Below, piece after piece: positions 1 through 5,973 of a stretch of DNA of 5,973 nucleotides. The notes below the pieces were generated by a model. It was not told the origin of the DNA. It did no database searches and saw nothing but the letters and a program-made list of their open reading frames with translations. Position numbers and translations under genes: made by a program. Every line of letters starts with the position of its first letter. The stretch's first letter is position 1. The stretch spans positions 1 through 5,973 of the forward strand of contig CAMYFZ010000076.1 in NCBI GenBank assembly GCA_947255165.1, read 5' to 3'. The DNA comes from an uncultured Varibaculum sp. Its GTDB lineage: Bacteria; Actinomycetota; Actinomycetes; Actinomycetales; Actinomycetaceae.

Positions 1-1
1 C

Positions 2-1114
2 AAAGACCTGCTACCCCCTTGGTGGATTCTGCTCCTGTCCCTGGTTGTACTCTTGCTGATCCCGATCTGGAAAATCACTCTACTATTGCGCCAACAGCGG
101 GGAATTCCCGCGGAAACCCGCCGCCGCTTCAACTTCGCTTTTATTTCCTCCTGGTTTAAAGGTTCCACCCGTAACACCGCTATTTTCTGGTTAATCGTGC
201 TGGCAATACCGATTCTGCTAGCTGGAATGGTGATCGCCGGATTATCGGCACTAGCCTTAGCGCCCATCATGATGCTGGCTTTCCTTTGGGTGCTGGTGTT
301 TTCGCTGCCCGCCAAAGTGCTGACCTTGATTTGTTGGCCTTTAACTTTTAGTCGCTACCCCGCAGTGCTTTTGGCTGCCCGCGCGATCCGTGCGCATGCC
401 TCCCGAATTTGGACAGCGTTGGCACCGGTGCTTTCTCTGGCCGCCACCTATCTGCTCTCCCTAGCTTTTCTGGCGGCAGCAGACAGCTATAGCGACTCTT
501 TAAGCCTTGAAACTCGCTCTAACAGCATAGATAGTGAGTCTCAGGCGACTGCACATCTGCATTACTTACTCTTGCAGCTGGTGCAGCAAGACGTGAAAAC
601 CGGGTTGCTCTTGACTGCCGCCGCAGTCGCAGTGACTACCGCTTGTTCCCTGGCCACCACGGTAATGGCCTCTAATCGTCGCGAACAAGCGCAAACCAAT
701 CTGCTGCTAAAACTAGGGTGCCCACCTGCAGTAATTTGGAGGGCGCGCATGTGGGAAGTCATCATCGTTTATACTTTTGGATTCTTACTGCTAGCCGGAT
801 GCGCATTCCTGATGCTTATCGCTGCCATCTCGGGTACCGTTTCTCCTCCGATAAGTACTTGGGGAATCGTGACCTCGGCAATAGCCCCTCTCACCTGGAT
901 GATCATCGGGGTGTTAGCTCTGCAAGCCCTGGTATTTATGACGCTCACGCGGGTGCGAAACACCGAGATAATCCCGCATTTTGCCCGCCATGACCTAAAA
1001 TCTAGGCAGCAGGTTCAATCGTGCCAATCAATCTTTTTACCCCCAGATAGGCAAGAACATTCTGGAGAGTACTTAGGTCAGACCCCAAAAATTTCGCAGG
1101 AAAACGAAAGGTAA
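2..1114 (+). CDS. FtsX-like ABC transporter permease, C-terminal part (5' end outside the window)
   Basis: Partial gene: the frame is open from base 2 and stops with TAA at 1112-1114, giving 370 visible residues, so the true start lies upstream. The first visible codons already encode a membrane segment (about 20-76). Further hydrophobic segments lie near 176-245, 250-340, 410-480, 600-665, 760-835 and 860-945. The stretch at 674-745 (NRREQAQ, then LLLKLGCPPAV) resembles the cytoplasmic 'RRRExALLRxxGAT' signature of FtsX permeases. An earlier 'LAARAIRAHASRIW' (about 365-412) resembles the segment preceding the second FtsX half. I infer a membrane subunit of an ABC transporter. The loop between the membrane segments flanking 482-598 is only about 40 residues, so a large MacB-type periplasmic domain is absent there. 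A hydrophilic tail of about 55 residues ends the protein. It is followed after 4 bp by the ATPase gene, suggesting one operon. The family call is fairly sure; the substrate is unknown. Confidence 0.75.
   Translation, partial: KDLLPPWWILLLSLVVLLLIPIWKITLLLRQQRGIPAETRRRFNFAFISSWFKGSTRNTAIFWLIVLAIPILLAGMVIAGLSALALAPIMMLAFLWVLVFSLPAKVLTLICWPLTFSRYPAVLLAARAIRAHASRIWTALAPVLSLAATYLLSLAFLAAADSYSDSLSLETRSNSIDSESQATAHLHYLLLQLVQQDVKTGLLLTAAAVAVTTACSLATTVMASNRREQAQTNLLLKLGCPPAVIWRARMWEVIIVYTFGFLLLAGCAFLMLIAAISGTVSPPISTWGIVTSAIAPLTWMIIGVLALQALVFMTLTRVRNTEIIPHFARHDLKSRQQVQSCQSIFLPPDRQEHSGEYLGQTPKISQENER
1105..1111 (+). promoter_or_regulatory. Ribosome binding site for the GTG-started ATPase gene
   Basis: GAAAGG-like purine run (1105-1111) ends 7 bases before the GTG at 1119 and overlaps the end of the upstream permease gene. 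It supports the GTG start and hence inclusion of the long N-terminal extension. No in-frame ATG occurs between 1119 and the start of the ATPase domain. Confidence 0.55.
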
Positions 1115-1118
1115 ACCG

Positions 1119-2438
1119 GTGAATAATAATCAGCCCGATCAGCCAGCAACTCCCGAGGAGTTCCACCGCTACCAAAAGCCGCGCCACGCCAAGCCGCCTG
1201 TTCCCGCAGCTCCCCCTGCGGGAACGCCAGCGGTTAAACCTCAAGATCAGCCGGCACAGAACGCTTTCCCAGCCCGCCAGTCCGGCAACCTCCTTCCCGG
1301 GCAGGCCGGTGTTCCCCAAGCGGCAAGCCCGCTACCCTCACAGGTCACGAGCTACCCGGCAGCGTATCCGGCTGTGCCCCAAACGCCGCAGCCGCTAAAC
1401 CCGACTTTCGCTCAATCGTCACCGTTGGCACCCCCGGCTTTCCCGCAGCCTAAACCGAGCGCGCAGTCAATACCGGCGATAGCTAGCCCGCAACAACCAC
1501 CACTGGCCTCCCCGCAGCCTATTACCACTCCCGAGCACCCTCAGCCGGTGCCATCAGGATCCCAAGCCGCTACGCAACTACCAGCAACCCAGATCGCTCA
1601 GCCCCAAACGGCTCCCGCGCAGCTGCAGCACCGCCGTGCAGACACCTCGGCTTTGCCTGAAAAACCCAGCACCGCGGTGCCACAGCCGCACACTAGCGCT
1701 GCTCCTAGTAGCTCCAGCGCCGCGCAAGGATCCCCAGTTGTAAGCCTCAATAATGTTTATAAAATTTATCGGCAGGGCGAAACGGAAGTGCGCGCCCTCG
1801 ACGGCATCGATCTGCAAATCTATTTCGGGCAGTTCACCGCGATTGTGGGTCCCTCCGGATCTGGTAAATCTACCCTCCTGCATTGTCTGGCGGGTCTAGA
1901 CAGCGTCACCAAAGGAACGGTGACAGTGGCAGGTAAAGACCTGGCCGCAATGAACGATAAAACCCTCACCCAGTTCCGCCGCGACCATATCGGGTTTGTG
2001 TTTCAATCATTCAACCTGATGCCTACGCTGACTGCCCTGGAAAATATCCGGCTGCCGCAGCTTCTAGCCGGTAAAAAAATCTCTTCTGCTTGGGAAAACC
2101 AGATTATTGAAATCTTAGATCTCAAAGACCGGCTCGCCCATAAGCCTTCAGAACTTTCTGGTGGGCAGCAGCAACGCGTGGCGGTCGCCCGCGCCCTAAT
2201 CGCTAAACCTGCCCTGTTGGTAGCAGACGAGCCCACTGGAAATCTGGATTCGTCCTCCTCTAAGGAAGTGCTGAAACTATTACGTAATGCTGCCAGTGAG
2301 CTGGGGCAATCAGTAGTGATGGTTACTCACGACCCCGGTGCCGCCGCTATCGCTGACCGGGTGTTGATCGTCAAAGACGGCAAAATTACCCAAGAACTTT
2401 CTCACCCCACTCGCGGGCAACTTTCCCAGGTGATCTAA
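1119..2438 (+). CDS. ABC transporter ATP-binding protein (LolD/MacB type) with long Pro/Gln-rich N-terminal extension
   Basis: A 439-residue protein starting at GTG. Residues 1-205 are low-complexity, rich in Pro, Gln, Ala and Ser with no hydrophobic segment, so probably disordered. Residues 207-439 form a complete nucleotide-binding domain: Walker A GPSGSGKS at 244-251 (K250), a Q-loop in VFQSFNLMP, signature LSGGQQQR at 346-353, Walker B LLVADEP with D370/E371, D-loop GNLD at 374-377, and switch histidine H404 in VTHD. The FQSFNLMPTLTALENI and ADEPTGNLD wording is typical of the LolD/MacB/FtsE-like class that partners FtsX-fold permeases. It should hydrolyse ATP on the cytoplasmic face to drive the adjacent permease or permeases. 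Family domains are usually about 220-250 residues, so the extension nearly doubles the length. It lies 4 bp after one permease gene and directly abuts the next. ATPase function is very sure; the role of the extension is unknown. Confidence 0.95.
   Translation: MNNNQPDQPATPEEFHRYQKPRHAKPPVPAAPPAGTPAVKPQDQPAQNAFPARQSGNLLPGQAGVPQAASPLPSQVTSYPAAYPAVPQTPQPLNPTFAQSSPLAPPAFPQPKPSAQSIPAIASPQQPPLASPQPITTPEHPQPVPSGSQAATQLPATQIAQPQTAPAQLQHRRADTSALPEKPSTAVPQPHTSAAPSSSSAAQGSPVVSLNNVYKIYRQGETEVRALDGIDLQIYFGQFTAIVGPSGSGKSTLLHCLAGLDSVTKGTVTVAGKDLAAMNDKTLTQFRRDHIGFVFQSFNLMPTLTALENIRLPQLLAGKKISSAWENQIIEILDLKDRLAHKPSELSGGQQQRVAVARALIAKPALLVADEPTGNLDSSSSKEVLKLLRNAASELGQSVVMVTHDPGAAAIADRVLIVKDGKITQELSHPTRGQLSQVI
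1200..1225 (+). repeat. Perfect 10-bp inverted repeat (hairpin) inside the ATPase coding region
   Basis: GTTCCCGCAG at 1200-1209 is exactly complementary to CTGCGGGAAC at 1216-1225, with a 6-base loop (CTCCCC). A wobble pair extends it by one. It begins 81 bases after the GTG start, within codons for the Pro/Ala-rich extension. No T-run follows, so it is not a classical intrinsic terminator. It could slow or tune translation or protect mRNA, or it could be a by-product of Pro/Ala codon composition. Confidence 0.6.
2428..2435 (+). promoter_or_regulatory. Extended Shine-Dalgarno for the large permease gene, embedded in the ATPase 3' end
   Basis: AGGTGATC is fully complementary to the GATCACCT stretch near the 3' end of bacterial 16S rRNA. 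The AGG core ends 8 bases before the ATG at 2439. It encodes the last residues of the ATPase, whose TAA (2436-2438) directly abuts the ATG, so translation of the two genes is probably coupled. This also fixes the permease start. Confidence 0.75.
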
Positions 2439-5288
2439 ATGCGTTTCCTAACTAAAGCCAATCTGAAAGCCCATGCCCGGCAATATATTGCTACTGCCTG
2501 TGCTATTATCATCTGCTGTATTTTTATTTGCCTCGCCAGCTCCTTTGGCTCCGTCATGGCATGGACTATGGGGGCCGGCGAAACCCAATTAATGAAGAAT
2601 ACGCAGGTAGTAGTCACCTACGGGAAGTTTGACGAAGATTCGCGCGCGGCAGTAAACGGCGCCATCTCTGTGGAAAATTTTGAAGACGACCCCCTAGAGG
2701 CAATCGTGGCTGACCGCACCGGAATCCGCCAAGCAAATGGGGCCGACCTGGTATTACAACCGGTTTATCAGACCCGGGTTGGTGCCACCATCGGGAAGAA
2801 ATTCCTACAGATGCAAGGGATAGGACTGTTTTCGCCCCAGTTCTACCGTCCTCCCCTTAGCGAAGGTAAAGAACCTACCGGAAAAAATCAGATCGCCCTG
2901 GCCACGAGCTACTTAGAAAAAACTGGGGTGGGCGTGGGTGACACTATCGAAATCCAGGTTCCACCCTCCTACGACGGCGAGGGTGCGAAACCCACCACCC
3001 AAAAAGCTACGGTCAGCGGGATTGTACGCCGGGATGCCTCCATGTATATCGGTCAGGTTCCCGATGTGTACCTCTCCCCTGAACTGGGTAAACGTTTAGC
3101 GAAAGCCACCGGGACGGGAGTTAGCCAGATTTTGGTGCATACTCAGCAGGATCCCTCGACACTCGCCCGAAAACTAGGGCAATATCTAAATAACAAACAG
3201 CTGCTCAGCCAGGATTTATCGGTGGTTACCGTCACTCAGAAGCAAAGTGAAACCACTGCCGGCAAAGCCGAGCAAATCGCGCTCCAGGCGGTCGCCCTCT
3301 TCTTCCCGTTACTAGCGGTGCTGGTTTGTATCGGGATTGTTTCGGTCACTTTTCAGGTGGTGCTCGCCAGAAGAAGGCGAGAAACCGCCCTGCTGCGCTG
3401 CGTGGGCGCCACCGTCGCGCAGGTACGCCGGGCGGCGTTCTTAGAATGTCTGCTGGTAGGGATAGTTTCCGCAGTAATTGGGACTCTAATTGGTTGGCTA
3501 GGCTCAATCGCTTTGGTCTATGGCACCGGCATGATCGGTTCCCTTTCGCAAACCCTGGAAGTAATCGGGATTTTCCCGGTGGCTCTATCCCTGGTTACCG
3601 GGATTCTAGTACCGCTTATTGGCGCTTTGCGCCCCACCTTTGGACTCGGAAAAATCCGCCCGATTGCGGCGCTCAATACCCAGGAGCTGAATAAGCAGGG
3701 CAAACCCAAGCGACATATTTTCCACTGGATTCTAACCGCATTCCTGGCTGTGGCCGGGAGCGGACTTTGGATCCTGGCCTGGGAAAATCACGGCAGTGCA
3801 GATGGCGAGAAACAGTTAATAGCTTTGGGAGCCGCCATCGCCGGCGCCTTAATCCTGATGTGCGCCGCCTTAATGATTTGTCGTTTCCTATTGCCGGCAT
3901 TTACCGCCCTATTTACCCGCCCGTTTGCCCGCAAGTATGCGACCGCTAAACTAGCTGGTGAAAACGTGAAAAGGGATCCGCATCGCACCGGAGCGACCGC
4001 CACTGCCCTGGTGCTAGGGGTTACTTTAATGTCTACCATTTTGATTGGTACCGCCTCGGTACAAAAAACCGTAAATGATGAGATCAACCGGCGTTTCTCG
4101 GTTGACTATTCCCTGGTATATCCCAACCCGAGCATCCCTTTGACCCAGAACGAAATAAAGAAAGCTTCCCAGGTTGAGGGAGTTAGCGGCGTTGGAAAAA
4201 TGCCGGGCATAGTTGCGGACACCATTACGAACGCACAGGGCAGCGCGCTCACCGAGGAGCAGCTGACAGGCACCTCTCCCGAGGATGCAGGGGACGGTGC
4301 CTGGACGGAAGATACTGGTGAAAGCGCCGGATCTGCGGATGCGGAGAGCGCTGCCTCAACAGAGAATCCTGATGAAAACGCAGAATCCGCAGATACAGAG
4401 AACCAGGAAAACACAGAGAAGGAAAGTCTGCGTCCCTTCTCGCTCGTGTTGGTCACCCTGCCAGAAAACGTTAATTCCTTGACCCGGAAAAGTATCCAGC
4501 AACCACAACCCGGAGAAATGTGGCTGGTAGGAGAGGTAGAAGCTCCGGTATCAGACCCAGTTAATCTTAATTTCAAAACGGGCAAGAAACTGACCGTCAA
4601 GGCGAAAGCCATGCCTAAGACTGCCAGCGGTTTCCCCGCTGATTACAGCGTCATCTACGGAGTACTCTCCCAGGCAGACTTTAAAGAGCTAACCGCTTCC
4701 GGAGTAAAAGCTCAAACCTATGGGGTAATCGCAAAGTTCGATTTGTCGCGGGGCGCCAGCGACACGATCCAGACGATTCAAGACTTTACTAACCAGTTCT
4801 GGAAAATTGGATCGGCAAGCCTCGAAAGCTCCGCGATGATATCTTCCATTGTCACCATGATTTTGCGAGTCATGATGCTGATTCTGCTGTGCCTGCTGGG
4901 GATTTCTGCCATCGTCGCCTTGGTGGGAGTGGCCAATACTCTCAGCTTGTCGGTGGTTGATCGCGCCCAAGAAAATGCGCTACTGCGGGCAGTAGGCGCG
5001 ACTCGCACCCAAATAAGGCGGATGCTGATTATTGAGGGCACCCTGATCGGACTAGGAGCCCTAGTGGTGGGCGTGGCGTTGTCGGCGCTGTTCTCGTGGT
5101 TCGTGATGCACTGTATGCCGTTTGCCGGTCTAATCTCCCAAAAGAATATTGAACTTCAGATCCCTTGGGTCTGGGTGGGACTAGTGGTGCTGGTAACCGA
5201 ACTATTCTGCTTCCTGGCATCGGTTCTACCCGGCAGGCGCGCCGCGAAGGCCAGCCCCATTGAAGCCTTAAACGCGGCTGACCAGTAG
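2439..5288 (+). CDS. Large double-FtsX ABC transporter permease (MacB/LolE-like)
   Basis: A 949-residue membrane protein with two FtsX-type halves. Predicted membrane segments (by eye) are near 15-42, 283-310, 333-360, 376-398, 428-448, 458-490, 517-540, 803-831, 867-889 and 910-930. Two large extracytoplasmic domains lie at about 43-282 and 541-802. After each domain comes the conserved cytoplasmic FtsX signature: RRRRETALLRCVGAT at 311-325 and DRAQENALLRAVGAT at 841-855. Each half also ends in a typical coupling segment (KIRPIAALN; ASPIEALN near 938-945). Known relatives use ATP-driven movement transmitted through such domains to move lipoproteins, peptides or antibiotics, or to control cell-wall enzymes; which applies here cannot be told. 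Residues 604-664 form an acidic Ser/Glu/Asp/Asn/Thr-rich insert in the second outer domain. The gene directly abuts the ATPase gene, its obvious partner. It appears complete, with an ATG start, strong Shine-Dalgarno and TAG stop. Confidence 0.93.
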   Translation: MRFLTKANLKAHARQYIATACAIIICCIFICLASSFGSVMAWTMGAGETQLMKNTQVVVTYGKFDEDSRAAVNGAISVENFEDDPLEAIVADRTGIRQANGADLVLQPVYQTRVGATIGKKFLQMQGIGLFSPQFYRPPLSEGKEPTGKNQIALATSYLEKTGVGVGDTIEIQVPPSYDGEGAKPTTQKATVSGIVRRDASMYIGQVPDVYLSPELGKRLAKATGTGVSQILVHTQQDPSTLARKLGQYLNNKQLLSQDLSVVTVTQKQSETTAGKAEQIALQAVALFFPLLAVLVCIGIVSVTFQVVLARRRRETALLRCVGATVAQVRRAAFLECLLVGIVSAVIGTLIGWLGSIALVYGTGMIGSLSQTLEVIGIFPVALSLVTGILVPLIGALRPTFGLGKIRPIAALNTQELNKQGKPKRHIFHWILTAFLAVAGSGLWILAWENHGSADGEKQLIALGAAIAGALILMCAALMICRFLLPAFTALFTRPFARKYATAKLAGENVKRDPHRTGATATALVLGVTLMSTILIGTASVQKTVNDEINRRFSVDYSLVYPNPSIPLTQNEIKKASQVEGVSGVGKMPGIVADTITNAQGSALTEEQLTGTSPEDAGDGAWTEDTGESAGSADAESAASTENPDENAESADTENQENTEKESLRPFSLVLVTLPENVNSLTRKSIQQPQPGEMWLVGEVEAPVSDPVNLNFKTGKKLTVKAKAMPKTASGFPADYSVIYGVLSQADFKELTASGVKAQTYGVIAKFDLSRGASDTIQTIQDFTNQFWKIGSASLESSAMISSIVTMILRVMMLILLCLLGISAIVALVGVANTLSLSVVDRAQENALLRAVGATRTQIRRMLIIEGTLIGLGALVVGVALSALFSWFVMHCMPFAGLISQKNIELQIPWVWVGLVVLVTELFCFLASVLPGRRAAKASPIEALNAADQ
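4248..4430 (+). other. Acidic low-complexity insert within the permease's second outer domain
   Basis: Codons 604-664 of the permease encode a stretch dominated by Glu, Asp, Ser, Ala, Thr and Asn, with loosely repeated units such as SADAES, ESADTEN and ENTEKES. At DNA level GAATCCGCAGATACAGAGAA and GGATCTGCGGATGCGGAGAG are near-copies, suggesting expansion by short duplication. It should be disordered and exposed outside the membrane. The reading frame is intact through it, and FtsX signatures resume downstream. Confidence 0.7.
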
Positions 5289-5310
5289 CATTTGTGAAGC
5301 GTTACCGCGT

Positions 5311-5341
5311 CGGGAGTGCTTGCACCCAAAAGTGACTCCCG
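5311..5341 (+). terminator. Possible terminator or 3'-end hairpin after the ABC operon
   Basis: CGGGAGT at 5311-5317 pairs perfectly with ACTCCCG at 5335-5341 around a 17-base loop, in which CTT and AAG could add three inner pairs. It starts 23 bases after the permease stop. No T-run follows, so it may stop transcription inefficiently, act with Rho, or simply stabilise the mRNA 3' end. Confidence 0.4.
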
Positions 5342-5375
5342 GCGCCTATCCGGTCTAGGTACATGCCTAGGGCGC
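5342..5375 (+). repeat. Compound inverted repeat in the intergenic region
   Basis: An inner hairpin CTAGG (5355-5359) / CCTAG (5366-5370) with loop TACATG sits directly inside an outer pair GCGCC (5342-5346) / GGCGC (5371-5375), with an 8-base bulge on the left side. It immediately follows the previous inverted repeat. A further ACCTAG at 5398-5403 can also pair with CTAGGT at 5355-5360. It could be a second terminator-like structure or a protein-binding site; no T-run follows. Confidence 0.35.
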
Positions 5376-5424
5376 GCGGAAGGGACAGTTTACTTGCACC
5401 TAGCGTCTGCGTCCTCAAGCTTGC

Positions 5425-5453
5425 TTACTAAGACCAAAGCAGAATGCTATTAG
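5425..5453 (+). promoter_or_regulatory. Candidate sigma-70-type promoter for htpX
   Basis: TATTAG at 5448-5453 is preceded by TG one base upstream (TGC at 5445-5447), forming an extended -10 element. A weak -35 match, TTACTA at 5425-5430, lies 17 bases upstream. Transcription would start near 5459-5461, leaving a leader of about 60 bases before the ATG. The -35 is poor (about three of six consensus bases), so the call rests mainly on the extended -10 and the position. Confidence 0.4.
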
Positions 5454-5511
5454 AGAAAAGCCAAGCCTCTTGCCAGGGAGCCCTCAGTTTATGCTGCTAG
5501 ATTTAAGTCAC

Positions 5512-5518
5512 GAGGAGG
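5512..5518 (+). promoter_or_regulatory. Strong ribosome binding site for htpX
   Basis: GAGGAGG ends 4 bases before the ATG at 5523, a slightly short but acceptable spacing. It decides the htpX start. Confidence 0.8.
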
Positions 5519-5522
5519 AAAT

Positions 5523-5973
5523 ATGGCTGGAAAACGTTTTGGAAATGGCGTAAAAACCGCGCTGCTACTGGGAATCATGTGGGCAATTCTGCTGGGGATC
5601 GGATACCTGATTGCCTATGGCACCAATAACTCGGCGTTCTTGTGGATCTTCGCGGCTATCGGGTTGGCCTCCACCTTTTATAGCTATTGGAACTCGGACA
5701 AACTGGCAATCAGGGCGATGGGTGCCTACCCGCTAGATCCGGGGCAATACCCGCAGATAGTCAAGATCGTAACCGAGCTGTCACAAACCGCGGGGCAACC
5801 GATGCCCCGCCTCTATATTGCCCCCACCGCTACCCCGAATGCCTTTGCCACCGGCAGGAACCCCTCCCACGCGGCGGTTTGTTGTACCGAAGGGATTTTA
5901 CAGATTCTTAATGAGCGAGAACTGCGCGGAGTGCTCTCCCACGAACTGATGCACGTATATAACCGCGATATTT
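5523..5973 (+). CDS. htpX: Membrane zinc metalloprotease HtpX (M48B), 3' end outside the window
   Basis: Partial gene: 150 codons are visible and the frame is open at the window end. HtpX is a membrane-bound zinc endopeptidase that degrades damaged or misfolded membrane proteins. Two N-terminal membrane segments are seen at residues about 12-32 and 38-55, followed by the [11 protein letters not shown] block (58-68) and NAFATGRNP (106-114). [10 protein letters not shown] (117-126) leads to the catalytic HELMH at 140-144, with zinc ligands H140 and H144 and general base E141, then VYNRDI. The third zinc ligand (a Glu further on) and the C-terminal membrane segments lie beyond the window; family members are usually about 280-300 residues. 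The ATG is set by the GAGGAGG site. It has its own promoter candidate and is separated from the ABC operon by possible terminators, so it is probably transcribed separately. Identification is very secure. Confidence 0.95.
   Translation, partial: MAGKRFGNGVKTALLLGIMWAILLGIGYLIAYGTNNSAFLWIFAAIGLASTFYSYWNSDKLAIRAMGAYPLDPGQYPQIVKIVTELSQTAGQPMPRLYIAPTATPNAFATGRNPSHAAVCCTEGILQILNERELRGVLSHELMHVYNRDI

Larger units (their letters stand above)
5289..5522. other. Intergenic region between the ABC operon and htpX
   Basis: This 234-bp gap is the only sizeable non-coding stretch. Its first third holds two adjacent inverted repeats (5311-5341, 5342-5375). The octamer CTTGCACC occurs twice in direct orientation (5319-5326 and 5393-5400), and a CAAGCTTG palindrome lies at 5416-5423. 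The last third carries a promoter candidate and the htpX ribosome binding site. I see no tRNA-like or recognised riboswitch structure and no convincing small gene in it. Confidence 0.7.

Noticed and set aside
53..1114. TTG at 53 as the start of the first permease
   Set aside because: The frame is open back to base 2 and the codons before 53 encode part of a hydrophobic segment. There is no convincing ribosome binding site. The gene is better read as cut by the window edge.
1548..1736. A shorter ATPase starting at an internal GTG near the domain
   Set aside because: In-frame GTG codons exist (for example in the PVP and AVP codons), but I see no good ribosome binding site before them. The 1119 start has one and fits the 4-bp operon spacing.
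3326..3694. 122-codon open frame on the + strand in another frame
   Set aside because: It overlaps the FtsX signature and membrane segments of the permease. The translation is Arg/Gly-rich without domain features, and no ribosome binding site was recognised.
4106..4612. 168-codon open frame on the - strand
   Set aside because: It lies fully inside the well-supported permease gene, opposite the low-complexity acidic insert. Its Ser/Pro-rich translation mirrors that composition and matches no recognisable family.
5311..5341. CIRCE- or HAIR-type heat-shock operator upstream of htpX
   Set aside because: The inverted repeat contains GAGTGC and ACTC pieces, but arm order and the 17-base spacing do not fit CIRCE (9-base spacer) or HAIR (7-base spacer). 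The lone CTCAAG at 5414-5419 lacks its partner half.
5475..5484. AGGG/CCCT palindrome in the htpX leader as a regulatory hairpin
   Set aside because: The loop would be only two bases, too small to fold in RNA. The nearby CCTC stretches give only four-base pairing with the ribosome binding site.
5687..5911. 74-codon open frame on the + strand
   Set aside because: It overlaps htpX codons that encode conserved M48 motifs, so it is a shadow frame.

Overview
The window looks like chromosomal DNA from an actinobacterium of moderate G+C (roughly mid-50s percent by eye). The encoded HtpX has an actinobacterial-looking sequence (SDKLA motif, [15 protein letters not shown] block, HELMH followed by VYNRDI). 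The FtsX-type ABC operon has the Ala/Val/Leu-rich, Pro/Gln-rich style common in Actinomycetaceae-like organisms. The family assignment is a guess; the phylum is fairly secure.

Layout: everything recognisable reads on the + strand. Positions 2-1114 are the 3' part of a gene for a short-loop FtsX-like permease whose start lies before the window. Four bases after its stop, an ABC ATPase gene starts with GTG (1119-2438). It combines a roughly 205-residue Pro/Gln/Ala-rich N-terminal extension with a canonical LolD/MacB-type nucleotide-binding domain. Its TAA directly abuts the ATG of a 949-residue double-FtsX permease (2439-5288) with about ten membrane segments, two large extracytoplasmic domains and an acidic low-complexity insert in the second. 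These three genes form one tightly packed, probably co-transcribed unit. The ATPase would energise the large permease and perhaps the small upstream one, in a MacB/LolCDE-like 'mechanotransmission' transporter or envelope-remodelling machine. The substrate cannot be read from the sequence.

A 234-bp intergenic region (5289-5522) follows. It holds a perfect 7-bp inverted repeat close to the operon end, a second compound inverted repeat next to it, an extended -10-like promoter candidate and a strong Shine-Dalgarno sequence. It leads into htpX (5523 to beyond the window end), a membrane zinc metalloprotease of the M48B family, cut by the window just after its HExxH motif.

No RNA genes, mobile elements, CRISPR arrays or phage features were seen. 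The genes belong to known families. The least ordinary items are the long disordered extension on the ATPase, a perfect 10-bp hairpin at the start of that extension, the acidic insert in the permease, and the pairing of two very different permeases with a single ATPase gene.
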